From Grammothele lineata (Eukaryota > Basidiomycota > Agaricomycetes > Polyporales > Polyporaceae), in assembly GCA_002150815.3 (NCBI GenBank), contig NDFF03000109.1, forward strand, positions 124,001-188,000: 64,000 bases of DNA, in the 5' to 3' direction. The notes beneath the pieces were generated by a model. That model had not been told where the DNA came from and searched no databases. It saw nothing but the letters and a program-made list of their open reading frames with translations. Below, in pieces: positions 45,721 through 57,200 of the stretch. Each line of letters begins with the position of its first letter. Position 1 is the first letter of the stretch. A program made the translations under genes and the position numbers.

Positions 45721-46069
45721 CGATGTAGGGCAAGGGCACTTAAGTAAGCTTATAAGCAGCTAAATACATAATATAGAGTAAAGCCCTGCTCAATGAGGCT
45801 TTCTAATAGTTCTAGGTAAGTAATACAACATGCTATACATCATAAGCATTGATAGCATGTATACTAACACTATATGGAGTGGCTTTTATATGTTCAGTTT
45901 TGGAGGTGTAAGTGAGTGTGTCATATATTTAAAAAAGCAGACAGGAACCACAATAGTTGACTCATTTTATATAAATTTGTATGAGCAGTATACAGTAAAG
46001 TGTATATTTGCTAAATAACTTCTGTTCCTCATAAATCGTGCTTGCCAGCCATGGCCCTCTCCCACCAAG
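45721..46069 (+). repeat. HINE-like element A6, 3' fragment
   Basis: Only the last roughly 350 bp of the family are present, ending in the subterminal motif GTTCCTCATAAATCGT, the GCCA/TGGC hairpin and CCAAG at 46065-46069, followed by T. It sits in the LINE sequence, so its 5' side was lost or replaced. Confidence 0.8.
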
Positions 46070-47328
46070 TTTAAGTCTAGAAAATTCAGGCCTCCGCAGG
46101 CTACGGGAGCATGTAGGGTTTCTATGGCTATACGTGGGTGTTTATCGCCCTTCCATATAAAGTCTCTAACCATTCCAATGATTGTCTTTTCGACTTGTTC
46201 AGGCATTGTTTGAACTTTAGTCAAGTACTGTGTGTGGCCTCCGGCTTCCATGCCTACAATGAGCTTGCGACCGCGCAGCGTGGGGTTTCTTTTCCCCCAT
46301 TTCTTAAGCTGGGATTCTAGAGTGTTGATGACTCTTTTCCAGGGCGTTATATTATCAATCCCGTTTCCAATCCAGGCTCTTAGTGATCGGATGGCAACGC
46401 TATTGGGGACAAGTTTAAGGTTGTCTTCCAGGGGCGGTTCCTGCGTGTTCCTCTTACGTGTGGTGAGCACTTGTGATCAGTACTTTTTGTTCCCCAGGGG
46501 TATGAGTTCTGTTTTCTCCTCGTTAAATTTGGCTCGTGACGCCTTACACCACTGATCTAGGATCTTTTTTAGGTCATCTAACATGTCATGTGCATAGAGA
46601 TATACTGTCGTGTCGTCCGCAAAGAGGGAGGCTATCAGCCTATTCGCCACTCCAGGTATAGTTATTCCTCTTAGCGTTGAGGCTCTCAGGTTGCACGCTA
46701 AGGGTTCCATAGCAAAGTCGAAGAGAAGGCATGACATCAGGTCGCCCTGCCTGACTCCCTTTATGATACAAAAGGTTTCGCTTATTATGCCATTTACAAT
46801 TACTACACTCTCCGCTGCCTCGTACAGCGCGCGAATTGTTTAGATGAAGCTCTGTGGGAAGTTCATATGTTCTAGAACCTTCCACAGGTATGTATGATTC
46901 ACTTTATCATATGCTTTTTTTTGGTCAAGGGCCACAAGAGTCCCTTCAATTTCCTCGGCTTCGCAGAGGTCTATGATCAATTTAGCTAATTTAGTTTGGT
47001 TATGTATCTGTCGTCCAGGTATGAAGCCAGCTTGGTCCGGGTGAATCAGGTCTGACGCCACATCTGCGAGTCTCATGGCCATCGCCTTCGTGAAGATTTT
47101 ATAGTCCAAGTTCAATATCGTTATTGGCCTGTAGTTGACAATCTCCCGTTTGTCCTTCTTTTTGTATATCGGGCATATCCACCCGTGCATGAACTCCGTC
47201 TTGGGGTCCACACCGTTGGAGCTGATGTCCTGGAAGACACTTAGCATGGCTTGGATGATGTCAAAGGCTGGCCAGTTCTTCATCAGGAAAGGCCCATCTG
47301 TCTTCCGGTGTCTTTGAGTGGTCTTCAC
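46070..47328 (-). pseudogene. Truncated LINE reverse transcriptase (Tad-like)
   Basis: Several minus-strand frames together form a non-LTR reverse transcriptase. 47328-46840 carries WICPIYKKKDKREIVNYRPI, AGFIPGRQIHNQ and LVALDQKKAYDKV. 46737-46477 carries the catalytic FADD box (LFADDTTVYL). 46470-46080 carries the thumb-like tail (FIWKGDKHPRI, CGGLNFLDLNL). Frameshifts join the parts. The 5' end (endonuclease) is missing at 47328, where an inverted-repeat element begins, and the 3' end is cut by HINE A6. Confidence 0.85.
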
Positions 47329-47732
47329 TGGGCAGCGTCAAATGCTTGTTAAGACTGCCCTTGGTCTTGGCTAAGACTAGTTAAGACCACAAAAAAGTGT
47401 CTTGACAGTGTCTTAGTAATGCAATATGTCTTACAGTAAAATAGGTATGTCTTGTCTATGTCTTGAGTCAACAAAGGCTGTCTTACGGATACCCTAAATT
47501 GTCTTGTAAATACCTTAACCCCTTTGTGCAGCTTTTAATGCATTTACCTAGCTTCATAATAAGTCTTGATATATGAGCCATTTAGTCTCTGTGCTCCAAA
47601 GTCTTTATTCAAGTCTTTGCTTATGGTCTTAGCTGGTCTTAGCCAAGACCAAGGGCAGTCTTGACAAGAATTTGACGCTGCCCAGTGAAGACCACTCAAA
47701 GACACCGGAAGACAGATGGGCCTTTCCTGATG
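47281..47732. repeat. Inverted-repeat element, arms about 100 bp
   Basis: 47281 to about 47390 is mirrored at about 47633-47732 (for example GGTGTCTTTGAGTGG against CCACTCAAAGACACC, and GGTCTTGGCTAAGAC against its inverse). The spacer is AT-rich and non-coding. The outermost 20 or so bp of the left arm is LINE coding sequence, and the right arm repeats it inverted, so the inverted repeat extends beyond any simple transposon end. Confidence 0.7.
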
Positions 47733-48196
47733 GCCTCTCGGCCCCTACTAGATCAATCAGTATGACCTGTACTACATGTGTACTAGATAACGCCGTTAGG
47801 TTGTCTGACAGCATCTCGTGTAGACCTTACGAGAATCCGCACGACATGGTCCCGCCCACAGCTAGTTCGGCCCGTACGACAATCTCGTTTAATGCAGTGA
47901 CTGATCGGAGTACCTTCTGAGTGTACTCATTCGTGTCCAGGTCTGCCCGGAGGGCCATAACTATATATATAACTGAGATCGAACTGACACGAAGTGTCTG
48001 GCGGCAGCCTCGCGAGAGAGATCGTCAGTAGATGAACCTGTGAAAGGGTTTCAAAGGGGTTCACACCGTGCCAGACTCGTAAACCCTATATTCAACAGGG
48101 GACAAGTACAGCGGTGGTGTGATGAATAGTAGACTAAGGTTCTCCTCTGCCTAGCGCCCGAAACTCAACCTCACGGAGGAACTATACAGTTCCTCA
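47733..48196 (-). repeat. Putative 3' LTR of the Gypsy element
   Basis: On the minus strand it would begin TGAGGAACTG at 48196, contain a TATATATAG box near 47970 and end near ...GGCCA at 47735. It lies just after ORF3. The 5' LTR is outside the window, so the ends cannot be confirmed. Confidence 0.4.
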
Positions 48197-48338
48197 GCCA
48201 CCGTGACCACGCCCAGCCCGGCTGGGCGTCTGCGTTCCGGACGCTGCTCCGATCCCGATCTCGCGTGCCCATTGGGCGCTTCGGACCGCGAGCCCAGCTC
48301 GCGGTCGGGCCTTTACACCCTCCCTCTCCGGACCGAGT

Positions 48339-51300
48339 CTACAGGAGGTCCTGCTTGTAAGGTTTGGGCGAGCCGAGAGAAACGGTGTCGTCCTCGAGGT
48401 TGTCGGGGAGTGGGACCTGCGTAGCGGGGATGAAGTCCGCATCGGTGGTACGGGCGGCCGGTCCGGTCGAAGTTGAAGCGCACGGCAGGATATCGTTGAG
48501 TCGCGCGAGACCGTAGCAGCGCAGGCCGCCGAAGATGTCGAAACCTTCAGGGAGGATCCGACGGTGATCGGGAGTGGTAAGATCAGCAAGGGATACCTCC
48601 GCCGCGTGCTGTCCTTCAATGAGTAGTCGGGTGCGCGCGGTGTATTGTTCGAGATCCGCGATCTCGGAGGAACGTGGTTGAATGCCTTGACGGGCGGCCC
48701 AACACGCGAGGTGGTAGTGGTAGAGGGCGCGGCAGTCGAATGGGAATTCGTCGATGCGGTCGCCGCGTCGTTCTAGAACGGGGAATTGAGCCTCGGTGAC
48801 AAGCCACTCGTAGTAGTCGGGTATCGAGAAGAGTTCGATAAAGCCGCGACATGCCGCGTCCTCGCCGAAATCTTCCGAACAGTCCGGGGGAGCCGAAGGG
48901 ATAAGCCGCAGCAGCTGCTGTAGTTCTGATACATCAAGTGCTGGCCAACCGCCTAAAACGTTATGCAACTAATTACGGCGGAATTTTTGATGTAATACAA
49001 AGCCCCGGGTGATCCGAAATGAACCCCCAAATGCGGTAGCAGCCCTCCGGAGGCTGTTATCTATGAGCAGATAAGCTGGATTGGCTTATCTCTGTAGATA
49101 ACAGCCTCAGAATATCATCTCCGGGTTTTCCGGGGTTCCCAGCAGTGCCCCGCCTATTTCCGGTGCCTTCCCATCAATCCCGCACACCCTCCCGCGCCTC
49201 CCGCCCCCTGCGCGCGCCCTCCCGCCCCTCGCGCGCGCTTTGGGCGCTTTTTTTGGTTTTCCGGGAGACCCCATTGAAGTTATAGCGCAATCAGTTCCCC
49301 ACCTATTGGGGGCGCATTAGGTGCATTCAATGCGGATTGTAGCCGCATTTTGGACCCATCTAATGCGCCCGTAATAGGTGGGCTAGTACTTGTTTACTAG
49401 CAGGGGGCTAAATGGGCCAGGTGCGCGCATCAATCTTCAAATAGCTCACGCAGTTTTTGCGTCCCTCGCGCGCGAAGGGGCGCGTTTGAAAGCTGTGTTC
49501 AAAGGCTTTAAAACGCGACCTTTCGCGTGCGAATCCGTCCACGCGTTCCCGAGATAGGTCATCTGCTCCTCCTGAGTAGCACCAGGGGGAGCAGGTGTAT
49601 CTCGGGCAAATGTGGACGGAATCGCGCCGTCTTTTTTGTGTTTTGTGCGCATTTGTAAGTACTATTGAGGGGTACACGCGCGCAGCCGCGCGCGTTTGAT
49701 TTGCACCCTCGAGAGGGGATGGAATCCTCCTCAGCCACCAGACAGGCCAGATGTATCTTCCCCAGTTCTTATCCGTTCTCCTTCGTTTTTGTTGCAGCTT
49801 GTAGTGTTTGTTTACTGGAGTTCAGGCCACCAAACGCGTCAAACATGCGCAGTAATATCATTGTACAGTGAACACAATGATGGCTCAGCCACAGCCCACT
49901 TTCCCCCTCCATATCTCTACCAAAACTAATCGGATTACCTTCAAACAAATTGTCCCTTGTCATGTATCATTATACATTGCATAAACCGTAGCCACCATTT
50001 CACTCCTGCATGTGGACATCTGTCCAGACACATGTGCTCCTCCTGGAGTACATGAGCCATATCTCCTGTCCTGCAATAGATATTGCTAAGCAGTTTTCTT
50101 TAGCTTGTTTGTATCATATTACACTATCTTTCACGCCAGTGACATTTGTTATCGGTCCTTATTTGGGTTCTTGGGATTCTTATCAGTTTTAAAATATCCC
50201 CCTCCACCACACATGTATATTGTACCCGATAGCGCCCTAGATACCCGGAAACAAGACCGACAAATAATACCTACAAGATGCAAAAAGAACGGAGGAAAAC
50301 GGTTGAGAAATGATGGAGCTGTGTTCCAATGATCTAGCCAGAGGCTCAGCCACAGCAGCTGTGGACGAAGTGCACACGGAATCCTATGCTGCTAGTCACA
50401 ACAAACCACCCACCTCTCATCCGAGCACCCTGTACCCATCTCTCCCTTGATGTAAGTACCCTCCTTACCGTTTTTTGGGTCGCTGAACACGCTCCAACCA
50501 TCCGATTTTTTGTCTGATGCTTAGATCTTTCTCTAGAGGTGGTTGGGTGAGTACCTGCCGCATTTGGAAGGCGCAGGTTGTTCAGCTGATAAGGACCTCA
50601 CAAGGGATCGCACCATGCGATTGTGCTGAAACTTGGAGAATATATAGAGGGATGGTATGTCAGGTGGGGTAAAAAAACCGCTTGTGAATAGGTTGAGCGG
50701 CTATAGAGTTACAGCATGTTCTCCTCCAACATAGGGTCAGGAGGAGAACATGTGTCCCCTCTTGTTATATGGTAGTTTATAACTGATCTAATTACTGGAT
50801 GTGCTTGAGGACAATGTGTATTGTAAGTGTACCAAGTATCAAAATGTCCGGTTCTTTTTCAAGGATGCCAGGGAGAGATGAAAGCAGGAAGGTCCCAAAA
50901 CAGTACTTCCTACCTGTAGACAGTAGATTTGAGAGATGAATATGCGTTTAAGCTGCACCAGACATGGACTACATACATATACAAAATGCAAAAAGAACGA
51001 AGGGAAACGAACCACAAATGAGGGAGATAGGTCTCCCTGGCCTGGTGATAGGGGGAGGATTCCACCCTCTCTCGAGGGTGCAAATCAAAAGCGCGCGGCT
51101 GCGCACGTGTACCCCTCAATAGTACTTATAAATGCGCACAAAACACAAAAAAGACGGCGCGATTCCGTCCACATTTGCCTGAGATACACCTGCTCCCCCT
51201 GGTGCTACTCAGGAGGAGCAGATGACCTATCTCGGGAACGCGTGGACGGATTCTCTCGCGAAAGGTCGCGTTTTAAAGCCCTTGAACATAGCTTTCAAAC

Positions 51301-54107
51301 GCGCCCCTTCGCGCGCGAGGGACGCAAGAATTGCGCGAGCTATTCGAGGTCTGATGGGGGCCCATGCCCCATTTGACCCCCTGCTAGTAAACAAGTACTA
51401 GCCCACCTATTACGGGCGCATTAGATGGGTCCAAAATGCGGCTACAATCCGCATTGAATGCACCTAATGCGCCCCCAATAGGTGGGGAACTGATTGCGCT
51501 ATAACTTCAATGGGGTCTCCCGGAAAACCAAAAAAAAGCGCCCAAAGCGCGCGCGAGGGGCGGGAGGGCGCGCGCAGGGGGCGGGAGGCGCGGGAGGGTG
51601 CGCGGGATTGATGGGAAGGTGCGCGGGATTGATGGGAAAGTGCCTAGGATAGGCGTGGAAGGGGAGATTAGATTCCTGAGCTGTAATCAAGAGAGATGAG
51701 CTAATCTGCACTGCAGGGGCACTGATAATGGCACCCGGAGGACCACCTGCCGCGTTGGGGGGTTCATCCCGGATCACCCGGGACTTCGTAATGCATCAAA
51801 AATTCCGCCGTAATTAGTTGCATAACGTTTTAGGCCGTTGGCCAGTACTTGATGTATCAGGTGTACAACAGTTGGTGTAAGCCGGTGGAGGAGGTGATGG
51901 GCGCAGACGTCGCTCGACATGGGGAAACATGAAATTAGCTCATCGCCCTTGGGGAGCCGTCCAGTCGTGAGAAGACGGACACCGATGGGCCATTTGGCAG
52001 TGGAGTGGTTGCGATACCAATCGCGGGCCGATTCGGGGTCGAGAGGGCGGGTGCGCGCGTAGTGTAGGAACCGCCTGCGCGCACGCCATCCATCTTCGAG
52101 GAATGCGGGGAAAGGGATAGTGAGGATCGCGGACGGCGTGGTGTTCGTCGATCTCGTTGACTCGGCAGGCGCGATTGCGGTCGCGCGCTCCTGGGGCGCG
52201 TCCGCGATGCTGAGTTCCATGCGCTGCTCATCGGGCGGCGCCGAGACGGGTGAGGGCGCGCGCGGGGCAGGTTCCTCGCGCAGGACGATTCCTTCGTCGC
52301 GCGGGGCGAGTTCTTCGTCGCGCGGGGCGAGTTCTTCGTCGCGCGGGGCGAGTTCTTCGTCGCGCGCGAGAACATTCGATGGGGGTGCCTCGCCATCTCG
52401 TTCCTGGGGCTCGAAGTCCGTTGTTGGGTCGTTGAGTACTCGTCGGGCGCTTTCACGCTCGATAAGTCTTCGTTTCTTCGCCATTTTGTATTGAGCGTCG
52501 ATGGGAAGGAAAGGCGCGTCGTTGCCCTTGCAGCGGATCAGGAACCGGACACCCTCGGGTCGGCGTTCGCGCGGGTCCTGATATTCCAGCCAGACTTGGC
52601 GCATTCGTCGAAGGGCGTATAAGTCCTCGTCGACGAGAGCGCTGACTCGAAGGTTGACGGCTTGATTCAAGGTGACGATTTCCTTCCCGGTCCAGTGGCC
52701 GGTGTCCAATCCGAACGCGGGATTGTCCTGGGAGACGCTGTTCTTGGACCCGCGATTGATGGCTTTGTTGACGCGGCACGTTTCCGTGAACTCCGCGTCA
52801 GGTCCCATGTCGCGGAGTGTGCGAGTATCGACTTCGAAAAGTTCGAATAGGGAAGGGGGAACCGGGTCACCGTTCCGGAGCGTGGGCGGCTCGTCGTCGG
52901 CCCTCATTCGCCAAGCGCTAAAGCTGGAGAGTGGGTGGCCGTCGAGGGAGGCGTCGTACTGGCCCTTCTCTATGCCGAGAGAGGTGGGGGCATCCGGTAC
53001 GGGTGTGGGGTGAAGGATGAACTCGATCGACTCGGTCTCCGAGATCAGCTCCTCTTCCGCTGGGGAGGAGGTCCTAGTCGCGGGACCGAGGTCGTCGATC
53101 TGGTCGGGGATCTCTGGGGCGGGCGAAGGCGCTCGTTCGCCGATGCGCGATGCGAGATTAGCTTCAGTCTCGTCCGGAGGTGGCAGTGCGAGCAGTGTAT
53201 CCTGGATGACGTCGGTCGCGTCGAGGTCAGCGGGTTCGTCGTCATCGCTGCGCGCGCTGAGCCGGTCTGCGAGGGAAGGGTGCTGTATGGGGGCGTCGGC
53301 TTGGTGTGGCACGAGTGCCGTTGCGCCTTCTACGCGATCTAATAGCGAGGGTCCCGCGGCGGGGGGCCATCCGGGGGTATCCGTTCCGTCCGTGCCACGT
53401 GCGCGAGCTGCTTGGATCTCCTGGTGGCGATTGCCGCGTTCTCGTAGGTTTGCCAGCTCCGTTTCGTTAGCCTCTAGCTTTCGCTTGAGCGATTCTACCT
53501 GGGCGGCGATTTGAAGCAGACTTTCGTCGCGATGTAAGAGCTCGGATTGCAGGCGGGAGTTGTCGCGGTAGACCTCGTCGACTCCTGGCGTCATATTGAA
53601 TCCTTCCGGGGCGGGTCCTGCACCCATACCATAACCGGGGGCTAGTGCAGCGTTGCCGTTCTGACCCATGTTGGCGGGGTAGGGTGGATACGGGAAAGGG
53701 GGGTATGAGAAGGGCATGGGCGCGTGGGGAATGGTCATAGGTGCATTAATGAACGGAGCCGGCGCCACGGTAGCCGTGACTTGATGCGCGTAGGGGGTGT
53801 AGTCGAAGGGGGGGTAGTTGTATTGATTAAACGGGGCGGCGTACTGATTGAATGGGTCGCCGGGCACGTTCGGCGCGTCCGTAGTGGTAGGCGGGGGTGC
53901 GGGAACGTACTGGAAATTTCCTGGGTATCTTCCTCCCCTCCCGGACGCTCCGGACGGGTCGCCCTGCTGAAGAGGCCGGCCGTCGATTGTGCCAAAGGGG
54001 TTGGGGTGGAATAGGTCGGCGGTTACTTTGATCACGGGATAAGGCGACGCAGGCGGGGACTGTACTCCCATCCTGGGGGACGGGAGTGCAGTCGCACGCT
54101 CAGACAT
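48339..54107 (-). CDS. Third ORF downstream of pol, split by a foldback element
   Basis: Parts are 54107-51878 and 48901-48339. Taking out the insert with one copy of the 7-bp target duplication gives one frame of 930 residues. ATG 54107 (MSERATALPSP) is chosen because the frame upstream has only a TTG. Features in order: a Pro/Tyr-rich region (YPPFDYTPY, PFPYPPYP), a coiled coil (SRLQSELLHRDESLLQIAA ... LKRKLEANETELANL), acidic segments, a tandem RDEELAP repeat encoded by a 21-bp minisatellite, and a C-terminal globular part (FIELFSIPDYYEWL, YHYHLACWAARQG). There is no signal peptide or membrane segment, so it is not an envelope protein. I do not recognise the family. Confidence 0.7.
48909..51877. 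mobile_element. Foldback element X, 2969 bp, 7-bp target duplication
   Basis: Ends are CAGCAGCTGCTGTAG (left) and CAACAGTTGGTG (right, its inverse with a few changes). TAAGCCG is duplicated exactly at 48902-48908 and 51878-51884. The inverted arms are about 890 bp each (to about 49800 and from about 50985). The interior of about 1.2 kb is homologous to that of element Y and shows no transposase. Small nested hairpins occur at 49066-49110 and 50714-50753. It is non-autonomous. The superfamily is uncertain. Confidence 0.85.
52300..52362. repeat. 21-bp minisatellite in ORF3, three copies
   Basis: CGCGGGGCGAGTTCTTCGTCG is repeated head to tail at 52300, 52321 and 52342, with degenerate units on the left. 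It encodes tandem RDEELAP units on the minus strand and keeps the frame because its length is a multiple of three. Confidence 0.9.
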
Positions 54108-54220
54108 CGGCGCGTCGTCCGCGGGGGGGGGTAGACATATCAATTGTGAGGTCGTGCGCAGTGTCGGGGAGTCGGGGGGATTTTTGCTGCGAGGTCCGGC
54201 ATGCCCAAGAGTTAAAACGG

Positions 54221-57200
54221 TCAACGCGGGTGGGCGCTAATCGAGGTGGCGTCCCTATCGGTGGATCGCGCGTGGGTCGTGCTCGCGGCGGTCGTCGCGC
54301 TGAGTATCCTAGACTCCGGGAGGGGCTCCTCAATGTCTTTGCGCGGTAGCTCGCTAGCGTCGGGGATGCCCAGCAGCGCGAAGTAGTCGCGCAGCGCGGC
54401 CAGCCCATCGCACTTAGTCTGCATCTCCCAGACGCATTCGCCTGACGTGAGGTGGACGAGATATTCGACGTTTCCATCTTCGGCCCATCGGTGGCCGATG
54501 ATCTCGTCCACTAGCCAATCATGTTCCTCGGGCATGCCGAAGTCGTACTCCCTGCGGCAGCAGCTGTTGTAGTTCTGATACATCAAGTACTGGCCAACCC
54601 CCTGTCCCGTTATGCAACTGGACAGGGCCGACTTTCTGATGTATTATGATGCCCCCGGGAGATCCGGGGGCCTGCCTAAATGCGGTAGGCAGCCCTCCGG
54701 GGGTTTGTTATCAGTGAGCAGATAAGCCAATCTGGCTTATCTCTGCAGATAACAGCCTAGGGATCTAATCCCCAGATCTCCCGGGTAGCTACCCACCCCG
54801 CGCCTATCCTAGGCACCTTCCCATCAATCCCGTGCACCTTCCCATCAATCCCGCGCACTTTCCCGCCCCCTGCGCCCCCCGCGCGCGCCCTCCCGCCCCC
54901 TGCGCGCGCTTTGGGCGCTTTTTTTGGTTTTTCAGGAGACCCCATTGAACTTATAGCGCAATCAATTCCCCACCTATTGGGGGCGCATTAGGTGCATTCA
55001 ATGCGGATTGTAGCCGCATTTTTGACCCACCTAATGCGCCCGTAATAGGTGGGCTAGTGCTTGTTTACTAGCAGGGGGTCAAATGGGGCATGGGTCCCCA
55101 TCAGACCTCGAATAGCTCACGCATTTTTTGCGTCCCGCGCACGCGAAGGGGCGCGTTTTAAAGCTGTGTTCAAGGGCTTTAAAACGCGACCTTTCGCGAG
55201 AGAATCCGTCCACGCGTTCCCAAGATAGGTCATCTGCTCCTCCTGGGTAGCACCAAGGGGAGCAGGTGTATCTCGGGCAAATGTGGACGGAATCGCGCCG
55301 TCTTTTTTGTGTTTTGTGCGCATTTGTAAGTACTATTGAGGGGTACATGCGCGCAGCCGCGCGCATTTGATTTGCACCCTCGGGAGGGGGTGGAATCCTC
55401 CTCAGCCACCATACAGGCCACATCTATCTTCCCCAGTTCTTATCCGTTCTCCTTCGTTTTTGTTGTAGCTTGTAGTGCTCTACTATTACATTCTAGGCCC
55501 ACTGACGCGCTTTCAATACACTCAAATGTCATTGCATGGTGGGTACACTGATGGCTCAGCCACAGCCAGGTTTCCCCCTTGATATCTCTGCCAGAACTGA
55601 CCCGATTGCCTTCAAACAAGTTTTCCCTTATCAAGCATAATTATTAATCCTACAATCCACCGCCACCATTGCATTTACAGCAGTGTACATCTACCCAGAC
55701 ACATGTGCTCCTCCTGGGGTACATGAGCCACATCTCTTGTCCTTCAATAGATATCGCTAAGCGGTTTTCTGTAGCTTGTTTGGATCATAGTACACTATCT
55801 TTCAAGCCAATCATATTCGTTATCAGGTCTTGTTTGGGGTCTTGGAATGCTTATCAGTTTCAAAATGTCCCTCTTCACTACAGATGCATATTGTACCTGA
55901 TTATGCCATAAATACCCGGAAATGAGACCGACAAATAGTACCTACAGGATGTAAAAAGAATGGAGGGAAACGGTTGAGAAATGAGGGAGCTGTGTTCCAA
56001 TGATCTAGCCAGAGGCCCAGCCACAGCAGCTGTGCATGAAGTGCACACGGAATCCTATGCTGCTACTCACAACAAACCACCCACCTCTCATCCTAGCTCT
56101 CTGCACCCATCTATCCCTTCATGTAAGTACCTTCCTTACTGTTTTTTGGGTCGCTGAACACGTTCCAATCATCCGATTTCTTTTCTGATGCTTAGATCTT
56201 TCTGTGGAGGTGGTTGGGTGAGCACCTGCCGCATTTGGAAGGTGCAGGTTGTTCAGCTGATAAAGACCTCACAAGAGATCGCACCATGCGATTGTGTTGA
56301 AACTTTGAGGATCAATGGAGAAATGATATGTGAGATTGGGGAAAGAAACCGCTTGTGAATAGGTAGAGCGGTTGTGGAGATACAGAATGTTCTCCTCCCA
56401 CATAGGGTCAGAAGGAGAACATGTGTCCCATCTTGTTGTCTGATGAATTATGATTATTCTAGCTACTTAATACACTTGATATTAATGTATAAAACAAGTG
56501 TACAAAGTATCAAAACGTCCGGTTGAGTTTTAAGGGTACTAGAGAGGGATGAATACATGCAGGTCTAAAAACAGTATTCCCTACTTGTAAACAGTCGCTT
56601 TGAGAAATGTATATGCGCCGGACCTGTTCCAGACTGAGATCATATGCATGCACAGAATGCAACAAAAACGAAGGGAAACGAACCACAAATGAGGGAGATA
56701 GGCTTACCTGGCCTGGTGATTATGGGAGGATTCCACCCCCTCCCGAGGGTGCAAATCAAATGCGCGCGGCTGCGCGCGTGTACCCCTCAATAGTACTTAC
56801 AAATGCGCACAAAACACAAAAAAGACGGCGCGATTCCGTCCACATTTGCCCGAGATACACCTGCTCCCCCTGGTGCTACCCAGGAGGAGCAGATGACCTA
56901 TCTTGGGAACGCGTGGACGGATTCTCTCGCGAAAGGTCGCGTTTTAAAGCCCTTGAACACAGCTTTAAAACGCGCCCCTTCGCGTGCGCGGGACGCAAAA
57001 AATGCGTGAGCTATTCGAGGTCTGATGGGGACCCATGCCCCATTTGACCCCCTGCTAGTAAACAAGCACTAGCCCACCTATTACGGGCGCATTAGGTGGG
57101 TCAAAAATGCGGCTACAATCCGCATTGAATGCACCTAATGCGCCCCCAATAGGTGGGGAATTGATTGCGCTATAAGTTCAATGGGGTCTCCTGAAAAACC

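Noticed and set aside
48194..53514. Long open frames antisense to ORF3, pol and gag
   Set aside because: These are shadows of GC-rich coding sequence, with no domains.
49408..57047. Recurrent frames of 60-146 codons in the foldback arms (MRTKHKKDG..., MRGTRAQPR...)
   Set aside because: They recur only because the arms are repeated four times. Composition and position suggest no protein, and reading differs between copies.
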